A stretch of 64,000 nucleotides of DNA, taken from Lepiota brunneoincarnata. Lineage: Eukaryota; Basidiomycota; Agaricomycetes; Agaricales; Agaricaceae. Under the pieces are notes generated by a model, which was not told the origin of the DNA, ran no database searches, and saw nothing but the letters and a program-made list of their open reading frames with translations. The DNA lies in contig JAEBUN010000023.1 of assembly GCA_023014365.1 (NCBI GenBank), positions 186,001 to 250,000 on the forward strand. The letters are read 5' to 3'. Of this stretch, positions 24,522 to 35,728 are shown one piece after another (position 1 is the stretch's first letter; each line of letters starts with the position of its first letter). The translations under genes were made by a program, and so were the position numbers.

Positions 24522-25538
24522 CTAGTACTTAGAGTAGCCCCCCCTGGCTTTGAGTACAGCTGCTACTCTTCTAGGCATACTTTCAATTAACTTCTGACAC
24601 TCAGAAGCTGGAATAGCATCCTACTCCTTTTCTACCCTCTGCCACAACTCCTCCATACCCTTGGGAGGAGATTCATACTCTCCCAACTTTCTCTTCACAT
24701 ATTCCCATAAGTGCTCAATGGGATTGAGGTCAGGTGACTGTGCTGGCCAGGTTAGGAGCCTAAAATGACTTTCTTGAAACCATTCTTTGGCCAGTGTACT
24801 CTTGTGTTTGGGGTCATTATCTTGCTGGAAGATAATATCTTGGGGTTTAAGCTTGTACCACCAGAGACTCTTCTTCAAATCTTCCTCCAAAATTTGCACA
24901 AACAACTCTGCATCCATCCTTTCATCAATCCTCACTGCATAGCCTAGGCCATCCCACAGCATACAGCCCCAAACCATCACTGATCCTCCTCCATACTTCA
25001 GAGTTCCCTTGACCAATCTTTCACTAAGCCCCTCTCCCTTCTTTTTCCATCCCCACTTCCTCCCATCTGACCCCAAACAATTAATTTTGGTCTCATCAGA
25101 CCATACAACCAGCTTCCAGTCCTCCACAGTCCAATGCTGGTGTGTCAGAGCAAAATCCAGCCTAGCTCTCCTATACTTGTCAGAGAGTAAAGGTTTTTTT
25201 TGCTTGACTACAGCCTTCATTCCTGCCTATTTGAGATGCCTTGCCACAGTCTGTGAAGAGACTGATGTCCCAATGATGGGAGCAAGAGATTTGGCTATAT
25301 CTACAGCAGTTTCAGCCTTGCCAGCAGAGATAAGATGGATAGCATGCCAAATATTAGTGGTAGAGAGTTTTGAAGGATGTCCTCCAAGTGATTTGGTAAG
25401 GCTGGAACAATTTTGAGAGGCTAGCCTGGATATGGTACTGCGCCCAACACCAGTAATTGCCTCAATTTTAGTATAGGAATGATGAGAATTTAGCAAAGAG
25501 AGAATGGTTTGCTTTAGAGTAGAAGATAATGGCTTCAT
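24522..25538 (-). pseudogene. Tc1 transposase, DD34E, with two in-frame TAG codons
   Basis: A 338-codon frame starting MKPLSSTLKQ, which is full family length. The N-terminal half has two helix-turn-helix-like regions (about residues 1-100). The catalytic triad is visible: WSDETKI, FQQDNDPKHKS and SPDLNPIEHLW, with exactly 34 residues between the second Asp and the Glu. TAG codons interrupt after RHLK (between the ORFs starting at 25538 and 25220) and after RVEKE (24621). The reading continues in frame through both to a TAG at 24522. The enzyme would cut and paste the element at TA sites. The two stops make this copy probably inactive. Confidence 0.9.
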
Positions 25539-25676
25539 AGTAGGTAGGGGGGTTGAGAATGATGGGACATGGCTGTCAGCACATCTATTTATATGTCAAA
25601 GACACGTGGTCACATGATCTTGTTGATTCACAATCAACAGACTCATGTGATTGCTTGGATTAGTATTAAAAATTAC

Positions 25677-25887
25677 CATTGACAAAACTGTTCCAATGAC
25701 TTAAAATGCTTACAAAATTCATAATTGCCTCATTTAGAAGTATTACATAACGCGACTTTGCAGGGTCAGATATGACATATTTTGCTATGTTTATAAATAT
25801 ATTCACGAATTTAGCTATTTTATTTACTGAGCTATTTCTACTTTAAGTCAAAAGTACAAAACATTGGAACAGTTTTGTGGGTCACTG
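25677..25887 (-). repeat. Tc1 right terminal inverted repeat (211 bp)
   Basis: The complement of 24282-24492. It differs by a few substitutions, for example at an ACGCGAC versus TGCGTCA site. Confidence 0.9.
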
Positions 25888-25983
25888 TAGTACCAATCTT
25901 CTATAGAGTTCTTTAATGATATAGCCAATGATTCTATGTAGAGAATTGTTCCAGAGTATGGAATTCATGTATAGGTGTGAAAT

Positions 25984-26638
25984 CAGCATATTACCACCAA
26001 TACCCACAGTAATGGAAACATCAAACTTTCCATCAGTAGATGAATGCATCAGACTCCTTGATAATGCCAGAAAAGAAGCACATGTGGCACACCAACTCTC
26101 CACCGATATTATGAAACAAAGAACCAGAAGAACTGCCAAACCCCTTGAAACACATCAAAAAGTATGGCTAGAAGCCAAAAACCTCAAACTCCCCTTCATC
26201 TCCAACAAAATATCCCCAAAACAACTAGGACCTTTCCTTATCTCAGAAGTCCTATCACCACTGACATACAAATTAAAACTTCTGATCAAATGGAAGATAC
26301 ATCCGGTATACCACTGAAATCTTCTAACCCCATACACCAAAACAGAAGCATATGGATCTCATCTGACTCCACCACCACCAGACATCATCAATCAAGAAGA
26401 AGAATACGAAATAGAAGCTATTCTTAATCACCACCAACATCGCAGAAAAATCCAATATTATGTCAAATGGAAAGGATACTCCTACATGGAGAATGAATGG
26501 ATCACCAACAAAACACTCCGTGCAAACACTGAAGAATACCTAACTGAGTATAAAGAAACTCATGGAATTCCCCAGGAAGATCAGGAACCCACCAGAACCT
26601 ACCAAAGACAACTTTGTTCTCACACCAAACATACTTAA
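25984..26638 (+). pseudogene. Element A pol C-terminus with chromodomain
   Basis: This continues the integrase C-terminus (QKVWLEAKNLKL, then a GPF and KIHPVYH block near 26300). A chromodomain follows at about 26398-26560 with EYEIEAIL, YYVKWKGYS and ENEWI. The frame ends at TAA 26636-26638. The chromodomain places A among the chromoviruses. The next ATG (26642) opens the third gene only 3 nt later. Confidence 0.88.
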
Positions 26639-26641
26639 AAG

Positions 26642-27767
26642 ATGCCCATAAACCTTGATCTCACTTGCCCCCAAACCACTCCCCCTTACTCCACCACACC
26701 CTCTCCATCCTCCTCATCCTCCTCCATAATCATCATCAATGACCAGAAGGTTGAACATACAACACTTTAGACAACTCCCATTCCGGCCCCATCTCCCTAC
26801 ACCTCCTCTCACACCTTCACCACAGCCTATGCCACCAATAGAGACAAAACCCCCGACCCCAATGCCACCCCAGAACCAACAATTGCCCCAGCTGCCTCCC
26901 TTAGATTCCATACAGCTGGAGTACAACCACATGGACCAAATCACCCTTCTGACAGAGATTTGCACAAGGCTGCAACCAGCTGAACCATTACGGATAAATT
27001 GGAACACTCTCCAATTTCAGAATATGACTGACAACTCTGGTTGGACTACACCCACCACATATGACAGACTAAGGCTCTTGCTGCTGCATACAATATGCAA
27101 TGCACCTGGGCAGAATCACTTGAGCAACTTCTTCACTCAAGATCGAGCCTCATGTCTGAGGTGTCAAAGAACTTACCCAAGCAAGATGAGATACATACCT
27201 TGCAGCCCTCCACCACAACCATCACCACCACTGCTGCAACAACCCCTACCACTATTGCCACCCCCACTCCCAATAAGGGAAAGAAGCCCGCCAATCTCAG
27301 AAACCCTTTCAGACATCTCACCCCCACTAGGAACACCACCTACTCCATCACCAATAACCACGTCCTGGTTTGGAACTCCCCCAATCCCATTCATGCACAA
27401 ACTGACCCCCAAACCACTGACAGATCAGTCTGCATCCAATGCAGACATACCAGACATTGGGCCATGGATTGCCCTCAATTTGCCTGTCTTGGGTGCAAGC
27501 AATATGCCCCAGGGCACTACTCTTACAACTGCATCAAGTATAGATGTCCCCATTGTGCTGTTTTCTAACCATGCCATAAATGGACTGAATGCCCTAATCA
27601 AAAGACTCGACACACCCCCTACTCCCAAACTCCAACAGCCCATCCCACAATGACTCCCTCCACTCACAGTTGATACATCGACCTCACTAATGACGACTAC
27701 TATGAGGAATGTTACAATGAGGTTGCCGAGTCCAACATCACAGGAGAACCATGCAGTTCTTTCTGAA
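26642..27767 (+). pseudogene. Element A third gene: triple zinc-knuckle protein (decayed)
   Basis: The frame starts at ATG 26642, 3 nt after the pol stop. Its C-terminal half has three consecutive zinc knuckles: CIQCRHTRHWAMDC, CLGCKQYAPGHYSYNC, and a third CX2CX6HX4C beginning CPHC. The last reads through a TAA at 27566. The protein ends with ESNITGEP a few residues before a TGA at 27765. Stops (one TAG, one TAA, several TGA) show decay. The same knuckles, APGHY word, AE(S/F)(L/E)..L block and ESNITGEP ending occur in element C at 41318-42532. Function unknown; knuckles suggest nucleic-acid binding. Confidence 0.7.
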
Positions 27768-28010
27768 GAAAACCAAATTGCCCCCACAGAAGATAGAATT
27801 GAAAGTCCCCACTTCAGATGACTCCTATACAACATATTCTATCCAGGACAACCCCCATCCCCAGAAACCACTGCAATACTTGATCTCCACAGAACTCCTA
27901 CCCCTACCTTTTCCCCCATCATTCCCCCTTGACCAGACTCCACTGACCAACCCCAAGTAGACTACTACAAACCAAATTACCTAGCCAAATACCCAGAAGA
28001 AGGAAACTAA
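26739..28010 (+). other. Element A overlapping frame in the third-gene region
   Basis: In the +1 frame relative to the zinc-knuckle protein, an ATG at 26739 opens 304 uninterrupted codons, rich in Pro. The frame then passes through only TGA codons (27651, 27819, 27930) to a TAA at 28008. A short block with WTTP followed by RLRLLLLHT resembles WSTP...RHLLLFCIT in the matching frame of element C. The two elements use the same relative frame offset. It could be a real overlapping gene or only the shadow of stop-poor, Pro-rich DNA. Confidence 0.4.
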
Positions 28011-28048
28011 TGAGTTGTAATGGAAAACAACTCTAGAAACGGACCTAA

Positions 28049-28433
28049 TGTTATCAGAAGTCTTATCAGAAGGACAGTTATTTTTAGTTTACATTCCCAT
28101 GTCACTATGAAACCATCAGTAGTGTACATCAGAAGGACTATTCTTAGTTTATGTCTCATGTTCCTTATCTCTGACTCATAATTACTCTGGTCCAGACCAT
28201 TATAGTAGGAGTATAGCCATGCTTAGAAGTATATAAGGATACAGTACATTACCTTGTATCCTTATCTTAGTGTTATACAGTTCTTGCCTCCTATACCTCT
28301 TTGCCCTTAAACCGGCTGGACTATAGTGCTCTGTCGTCTCCAAGTCACGCCTAGTAAGACAGGACCAAGTCTGTATAGACATCCTGTGTCAAACGCTGTG
28401 CTACTCAAGAGTGAACCCCTAACCCAGGTAACA
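28049..28433 (+). repeat. Element A 3' LTR (385 bp)
   Basis: It begins TGTTATCAGAAG and ends CAGGTAACA, followed by the TCCAA target-site duplication. Three positions show TG in one LTR and CA in the other at the same dinucleotide. Confidence 0.92.
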
Positions 28434-29925
28434 TCCAAGGCATGGATATTTTTCTCCTGTGCAGCAATGAAGACTTGCTGGATTTTGCCCAGCTTTGCTG
28501 TTTTGGTATCTGGCAAGTTTAACCTTGCCACAAGTCTAATTAGCCAGTGGATTCAGGTGCATGAGCTTGATGTCAGAGCACATCACTCACTGGCATCCAG
28601 GAGCTAGGGGGTGGTCAGTACAGGCAACCATTGGTCAGATAAGAACAGTGTGCTTACTGTTCCCAACAATCCCCTCAATGAAGTAGATAAATGGAGAAAT
28701 CCAATACCTGTTTACAAAATAGCAAGTGCATTTGTGAGGAAGCCAAATTAGCAGGGAACTAGAGCTTACATCCATTGCTACCATCTGAGCTGCTGGTAAG
28801 GTTGCAAAACTGAAGTAAGCTATTCTCCCCTCATACATGATGTGAACCTGTAAAACAAGATAAACTCAGAAACCACCCTCTGAGGAAATGCATAAATTAA
28901 TCTTATCAACCAATTCAAACAGTTGTTCATCTGCTTGATCATCAGGTGACCAATATCCATGGCCAACCATAAAGCTTACATATACTCCAGGGTAGTGGAT
29001 GAATCAAGTGCTCAAGTACAGCTTTTCCCTCCTGTGAGATAGAACAAATACACTGAATAGTGAACTTGTCCCAGCTGGTGATACACCCACAACCAGCCAT
29101 AGCCTCACATATTGACACCCATTCCTTCTTACTATCTGATATATCACAAATGAGTGCATCACCCACCAGAGTATCTCTTGCATGCTAGAGACCAAAGAGG
29201 GTCAACAATGCACCTGTTACAAGCTCCATATACTCTGTTCTCAAATGACCTTGAAGGTCATGAGGGGCATGGAGCCATGCTGCAAAGCTTGTCTGGGGTG
29301 ACCAGTTAATGACAATGGTGTAGGAGGGATGGTGATGGTAGGTTGAGGGGAAGTCTGATTAGCAATGTCCACAAAGCCACTGCTATGGTTTTGAATAGAA
29401 ATGTACATGACTCAGTGTCAGAAGTATAAATGTTTGTGTCCACCTGCTCTCCAGATGACAATGTGTATGATGATAGGGGCCAAATACAAAGAATAATAAT
29501 GGTACTGTTCTGCAGTTTGCCTTGGCTGGTGCATGTATTCTTCTTGTTCTGCACTTGACACTGAAGTCAAAGCTTGATTCCTTGGATTTCAGGATAAAAT
29601 TAGAAACAGTGCTCAGTCAAAATTAGAAAGCCTTACTTTGCTCCAGCTCCTGCTTCTTAATAAGTTGGCTCAAAGGATGGCTGGTTGAGGCTGTGACCTC
29701 CTTTTTCCATTTTCTGTTTTCCTTTTTCTTTATCTGAGACTGATGGAATACTCTGATGTCCAGTGTCAAGTTTGAATTTGCATCCTGGCTATCAAGCAAA
29801 GTCAATGTTTTCATTGCCAGTTCAAAATGGGCATGTACAATGAAAAGTTATCCTTGAGGTTGACATTCTGTCCATTGGATCCAAGTACTGTTTTGTAGGG
29901 TACAACATGACAAAGCAATAGCCAG
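28434..29925. other. Relic DNA between elements A and D
   Basis: No recognised gene; frames are under 85 codons. The first 98 bases on the minus strand join in frame with 10801-10660 across element A to give about 79 open codons (starting MARLNLPDTK). This probably belonged to the gene or transposon that A hit; I cannot name it. The rest has no visible structure. Confidence 0.45.
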
Positions 29926-30225
29926 TGTAGGGACACCCTCTCAGCTATGTGAGGATGTCGTGATTATCTAGTGTACAGTGGTAATTCAGCTCACTCTTTA
30001 TCTCTCTCTATTTATTCTTATCTTACACATAATTCTTTCCAACTTCACACTCATTTTATGTAGAAAACTCGCTCGTTTATGCTCTCGGTCTCTCATTTAC
30101 ATACCATAGCACTCCTTTTATTCCCAATTTTTGTAGAAACACGGACATGTAGAACCTTTAAAATACATGCCACATAGTTACTGAATGGATGTCTTTTACC
30201 CCCGAGAACTCATAGCAGCCTTACA
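29926..30225 (+). repeat. Element D 5' LTR (300 bp)
   Basis: It begins TGTAGGGAC and ends GCCTTACA. The ends match the copy at 43599-43898. Confidence 0.9.
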
Positions 30226-30227
30226 CT

Positions 30228-30245
30228 TGGAGCCCACCACAAGGG
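30228..30245 (+). promoter_or_regulatory. Element D tRNA primer-binding site (candidate)
   Basis: TGGAGCCCACCACAAGG starts 2 nt after the 5' LTR. A TGG start is expected because it pairs with the CCA end of a tRNA. I cannot tell which tRNA. Confidence 0.6.
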
Positions 30246-30502
30246 GTGGCTAGCTCATAACCACACTCCTTCTCTATCCCTACAATCCTTACAACACAGC
30301 AGACCAACCAAGAGTCCAGACATGGTCGCAGTTGAAGCTTCCATCCCAGCAAAGTCAGTCTTCTGAGAGTGTGAAGCGTTGACAACCATCAGGAGCAGGA
30401 CCTACAGTGACCACATCATTGTCAGACCAAGAGACATTATGAGGCCACACATGAAGGGCCCTACTCCTCACCTCAACACCACCAGTAACACCAACCCCTC
30501 AA

Positions 30503-33500
30503 ATGGCCTCAGTATCAACTCCAGGAGGTATGACAGCCATGCCAGCCCCAGGAACCAAGTGTGCACCAGAGTTCAACCCCAAACATCCTGAGGAGTTGAA
30601 GGAGTTCTTCGAGGAGTTCAAACAGCAGGTGAGAGCATGTGGGTTGGATAAAGCAGAGAAAGTGAAGATGGTGGTGAATTATACAGATACCAAGACAAAA
30701 CAGTTCTGGAAGAGTCTTGAAGGGTATGAACAGGATTACCGAATACTAAAGAAAGAAATTTTAGAGTCATACTCAAAGACATCCCTTGGAGGGAAATATT
30801 TGGTCAATCACTTACTCAGGTTCATTGAGGCAGCGGCAGATGAGGATATTTAGGATGAAGATGACCTAAATAAGTATTATTGTAAGTTCTGGCCTATGGT
30901 GTCTGACCTTATCAACTCCAAAAAGATTACCACGGATGAAGGCAATCGCTACTTTTGGAAAGAACTTTCCCTCAGCACTCAACGCACCAGCCGGGATCAA
31001 CTCGAAAAGGAGGACAGTAACCTGGACTGTTCACAGATCCCCAAAATCAAGAAAGTACTGAAGGCAGGGAGATTTGTGTTTTCGAAGGAAGCAGTAGATG
31101 AAGAAGAGTTATGGGAACAAAGGACAAGGAAGAGTTTGAAGAAATGAGGGAAGGGAAAGAAGAGATGAGAACGGAGTAGTAGTGAGAAATCAGAGGAGTC
31201 ATCTGTTGAGATGTCGACAGATGAAGAGTCCAGTGAGGAAGAGGGAGGACAACAATATAGGCAAAAGGCTGGAAAAACAAAGAAGGAGGTGAGAATGAGG
31301 AAGGTAAAGGTTGAAGAGGAGAAGGAAAAGAAGAAGGGAGGAGTGATGGATGAGGTTGAAGAACTCACAAGGAAACTACATGGGCTAGAGGTAACTGATG
31401 CAACATACATGGTGACTTACACCCAGCTAGTTTTGGTAGCCCCAACTGTTGCTGAACACATTTCACCACCAGCACAATGGATACCAACAGCATCAACAAC
31501 AGCCTTCATGTGAAATCAGCCAGGACGTGGGGCACCCATGACACCCCAGAACTACACATGCCTCATGTGTAAAGATAGGCTTCGAGCATGCCCCATCACA
31601 GCCAAGTATGTTTGAGCAGGTTGATTACTTATCCTAGCTGGAGGGTACCATGTGCATGGAGATGGCTCGCATATCGAACGACATCCAGGAGGGTTCAAAG
31701 GAGCTATAGATCAGAAGTGGGGGGGACCACTATGGGCAACCTCCAGTGCAAGTATAACACCACTGGTACCAGCCCCAACCCCTTCATCCATACCACTTAC
31801 CTTGTATGTTTCAGTACAAGAGATGGAGACTGGAGAAGAAGGATTTGTGTGGGGAGCAATAGTCAAGTTGGAGGAGTTGGGAAATGAGAAGAAGTCAGAA
31901 GTGGAAGGGATGGTGATGATGAGAGCACAAGAGAAGAGAGGAGCTGGGAAGAGTAGTGAAGAGTCAGCAGAGACTAGGGAAGAAGGACGAAAGGAGGAAG
32001 CAGCCAAGACGCACCCAGCATACAAACTCAAGTTGAAAATCTCAAGCACATCAATAATGCAAGGGATCTATGAATGCATACTTGAAGCTGAAGTCCCTAA
32101 AGTCACTGTAAAGGAGTTACTATCAATCAGTGGGGACCTTTGCAAACTCATGATTGACAACACACATACACAGAAAGCTCCAATGATGGGAGCTGTTGTA
32201 GCAGCAGTACCTGGGATGTTGCTCAAGTTTACAACACCACTTCAAGAGGTGGAAGTGACAGTGAAAGGGAAAGAAGGAAGGGGAGCAGTTGAGATGGGAC
32301 TGTTGGACAAAGGGTCAGAGATTGTATTGGTGAGACAGGATTTATGTGATGAGTTGGGGATAAAGGTGAATAGGGCAAGGAGGATGGTGATGCAGACAGC
32401 AAATGGTGGGAAGGAGAACCTTGAGGGTTGTGTTGAGTGGTTGGAGGTCATGGTAGGAGGTTTGAAGACATTCGTGCATGCATTTGTTGTGAAAACGGCA
32501 CCATATTGGTTGTTGCTGGGAAGGCCCTGGCAACAAGGAGTGAGGTTGGGGAAAGTAGAGCAGGAGGATGGTAATGTTGAGGTAGTGGTGACAAACCCAG
32601 TGGGGAAGGAAAGAAAGGTGGTAGTGCCAACAAGAGAGAGAGTGGAGGAGAAGGCGGGAAAAGGACTGGTAGTGATGAGGGGAACAGAGGACGAAGGAGT
32701 ATGGAGGATCTGTGGAGGAGACAACATGTTAACAGAGGCAATCCTCTCATCAACTTTCACTTACAACATCAAGGCCCACTGCCTAGCCTACAAAAAGGTC
32801 GCCAACAAAGTCTGACCAGTACCAGCGACAATGCCTAGTGACTACCAAATTATCAGAAAGGTACCAGAAGACCCCCTATTGACCTTACCTGTGTTACCAG
32901 TCCTTCCACCTCCATTTCAGCCAGGAATATGCCTTATGCAGGACAGGATGGACAAGCTAGGGATATTTTCGAATGACTTCTTGTGGCCAGAGGAAAAGAA
33001 ACTGGTGGCGCAGATACTGTTGAACAACAAGTTTGGCCTAGCATGGGACGAGACAGAAAAAGGCCGATTTCACGAGGACTACTTCACTCCTGTCAAAATT
33101 CCAGTCATCAAACATATCCCATGGACTAGGAAATCCTTACCCATTCCCCCTGGACTTCATGAAAAAGTAATTGGGCTTATCAAACAAAAGATTGAGACTG
33201 GGGTATACAAGCCATCATACAGCTCCTACAGGCATCAGTGGTTTACTGTGGCAAAGAAGGATGGCAACATACAGATTGTGCATAACTTGACACCCCTCAA
33301 TGCAATCACGATTCAAGACTCCCAAAGCCCCCCTCTGATATATCTCTATGTGGAGCAATGTGCAGCATGAGGCATCTACTCAGGACTAGATATCTTTGTG
33401 GGGTATGATCACTGAACCCTGGCAGAGCCCTCTCAAGACTTTACCACCTTTGATACACCTCTAGGAACAATGAGGCTAACAGTACTACCCCAAGGATGGA

Positions 33501-35030
33501 CAGGCTCAGTCAGGATCTTTCACAATGACATTGCCTTCCTCTTGAAGGAGGAAACAGAGACAGCCCCAAATTTTCTAGATGACATTACTCTATTAGGCCC
33601 AAAAATGCGTTACGAAAAACTAGACAGCACTTACAAGGTCCTAGTGGAGAACCCAGGCATTTGACAATTCTTGTGGGAACATGCAATTGACCTAAATTGG
33701 GTACTGTACAGACTCAAACATGCAGGAGTGACGGTATCAGCAAAGAAACTCCAGCTGTGCTTACCAGAAATTGTGGTGGTAGGGAGACTGTGTACATATG
33801 AAGGGCAGAGACCAGATGAGGTGACAGTGGAGAAGGTGTTGAGGTGGCCAGAGTGCAGGAATGTGTCAGAAGTATGAGGATTTCTGGGGATGGCAGGAAT
33901 GGTCAGGAATTGGATCAAGTCATTTGCAGAGATATGTGAACCACTCACCAAGTTAACACAAGAAAAACGAGAGGAGTTTAGATGGGAGGAGGAACATAAA
34001 GTGGCAATGGAGGAAATAAAGCAGAAGGTTGTGACATGTGAGGCAATCAGGCCAATCAACCATACCTTACCTTTCAACATCACTTTGGCTGTGGACACCT
34101 CCCTAATCACAGTTGGATACATCCTAAGTCAGATGGATAACACAGGAAAATGATGGCCAGCTCATTTTGGATCTATTGCCTGGAACGAAAAGGTATCTCG
34201 CTACTCCCAAGCTGAGCTGGAGCTGTATGGACTTTTTTGGGCCTTGAACACATGCAAACTGTGGCTGGTGGGTGCAAAACAATTAGTGGTGGAGGTTGAC
34301 ACAAAATACATCAAAGGAATGATCAACAAACCAGATGTACACTCAAACACAGCCATAAATCAATGGATCTCAGCTATCTTGATGTTCGACTTCAAACTAG
34401 TGCATGTTCCAGGGAAGAAACACCAAGGACCAGATGGATTGTCAAGATGAAGGAGAGGAGAGGAGAGTGAGGAGGAGGACTTTGGAGAAGAAAAAGCTGA
34501 AGCATGGGTGGATGACGAGGTGTTGGGGTATGGGACATGGGTAGTGGGAGGTTTTGAAGAGAGGGGAGGAGAGGTGACCATCTTGGAGACCAGAAGCAAG
34601 CCAGGAAACAGCCCAGAAAGCCCAGAGGAAAGGGAGAAGACAGACAAGCTAGCACCCCATGATGATGAGGCAAGAAAAAGAGACCTAGAGTTGGAGGAAA
34701 TTAGGAGGTTCCTAACGTCACTAGAGCTGCCAGAGGGACTCACCAAAAAGGCCAAGAAAAAGTTTCTCAAACGAGCAGGCAAGTTCTTTATGAACAACAA
34801 GAGGTTGTGCAGGAAGGAGTATGGTGGGAGACACCAGGTGGTGGTGATGGGAAAATCACAACGCCATTGATTGCTTACCCAAACACATGACAACTTAGGA
34901 CACAAAGGGTTCTATGCCACTTGATGCACTCTCACTGACCAGTTCTGGTGGCCCTCACTCAAAAATGATGTCCACTGGTTCATTAAAACATGCCATCCAT
35001 GCCAGATCCGATCCACAGAACAGGTAGTCT
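30503..35030 (+). pseudogene. Element D gag-pol, single frame with many TGA stops
   Basis: About 1,500 codons in one uninterrupted register from ATG 30503. Gag (30503-31640) has FNPKHPEELKEFFEEF and an acidic/basic region. The protease region has LLDKGSEIVLV near 32305. RT has PQGWTGS and FLDDI (33490-33580), RNase H has SRYSQAELELYGLFW near 34200, and the integrase finger has CHPCQ near 34990. Stops end at 30853 (TAG), then TGA at 31147, 31513, 32815, 33370, 33664, 33877, 34153, 34450 and 34870, with a few more between. I see no indel over this whole length. Several stops replace an expected Arg, e.g. before GFLG. Confidence 0.88.
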
Positions 35031-35728
35031 TGTTATGAACAGTCCAGACCGGGAGGAACAAGAACTATTGTTCGACTTTACAAGATGGGTACAGGAGACT
35101 ACAGACCAATTACGGGCACAAGAATACGAAGACGAGGAAGGGGAATATTACACCGCCATGCAGGACCTGGCGAGAGAAGCAGGAATGGAGATAACCTTGG
35201 AGGATATATTGGAATACCCCGAGGACGAGGAAGATAACCATGGATCAACCGACCCAACCTCCGATACGGATAGAAGCACTGAGAGAATGGAGAGCGAGAA
35301 CGGAGAGGACTCCATGGAGATACAATCGGGAGAAGAAGATTATGAGTCAGAGGAAAGCGATGGAACATCGCACAGCAGTAGCGAGAGTACTGACTCATTG
35401 TAATATAAATAACACTAGGATGCCATCAGCCAGGATGTGCATCATGGTCAGGACTGCGCACGACCAGTAGAACAGCCAAGTAACCTATAACGAGTATATA
35501 GCACCTCATAGGTATATAAGGTCTGTACAAGTAGAGATTAAAGCCTCAAGCTTTAATCTTGTTAACAGCGGTCGTTTACCTCTCTGCCTTAACTTGGCGT
35601 CTTCCCTCGTTATCTCATTGAGCGTGATCCACTAAGCTCTATAAGGCCAACCGTCTCGGACACCTTGTAGAGTGATTGAAGGCCGTCTCCAGTTATCCTT
35701 GGATACAGAAGGAGCACGGATCATAACA
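35031..35728 (+). repeat. Element C 5' LTR (698 bp)
   Basis: An unusually protein-like LTR. Positions 35037-35403 are an acidic open frame (EEQELLFDFTRWVQ..., ending STDSL and TAA) identical in frame to the C-terminus of the long ORF that enters the 3' LTR. Here the frame has no upstream gene, so it is not an independent gene. A TATATAAGG-like word lies near 35510. Confidence 0.94.

Larger units (their letters stand above)
24282..25887 (-). mobile_element. Tc1/mariner DNA transposon with 211-bp inverted repeats
   Basis: The termini CAGTGACCCACAAAAC and its complement lie at 24282 and 25887, flanked by the TA target-site duplication (24280-24281 and 25888-25889). The inverted repeats are long (24282-24492 and 25677-25887) and nearly identical apart from a few substitutions. 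Between them is one transposase gene on the minus strand. TA duplication, DD34E transposase and CAGT ends agree with the Tc1 branch. Confidence 0.95.
23148..25978. mobile_element. Unclassified insertion in element A integrase, containing a Tc1 element
   Basis: The integrase-to-chromodomain reading of element A breaks after GYNPLL and resumes at EISILPPIPT. GAAAT occurs at both edges (23143-23147 and 25979-25983), as expected of a 5-bp target-site duplication. Removing the Tc1 element leaves about 1.2 kb with no recognised protein, no TG/CA LTR termini and no clear terminal inverted repeat. It contains a GGTCTCT/GTCTCT microsatellite (23399-23455) and a palindrome, CACTAAGCTTAGTG, near 24191. 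Confidence 0.6.
10807..28433 (+). mobile_element. Gypsy/Ty3 chromovirus element A, decayed, with three nested insertions
   Basis: The boundaries are two 385-bp LTRs flanked by TCCAA on the left (10802-10806) and on the right (28434-28438), a perfect 5-bp target-site duplication. Without its insertions the element is about 8.2 kb, in the order gag, protease, RT, RNase H, integrase, chromodomain, third gene. It carries Gypsy B in gag, a solo LTR of its own family between protease and RT, and a block with a Tc1 element in the integrase. Coding frames hold many TGA stops and some 1-nt indels, so it cannot move by itself. It inserted into DNA whose minus strand is open and in frame across the target site (28531 to 28434, then 10801 to 10660). 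Confidence 0.93.

Noticed and set aside
34990..35403. A 137-codon acidic ORF that looks like a small gene
   Set aside because: It starts in element D integrase and continues into the 5' LTR of C by chance. The coding-like part is the LTR copy of the C-terminus of the 41376-42947 frame.
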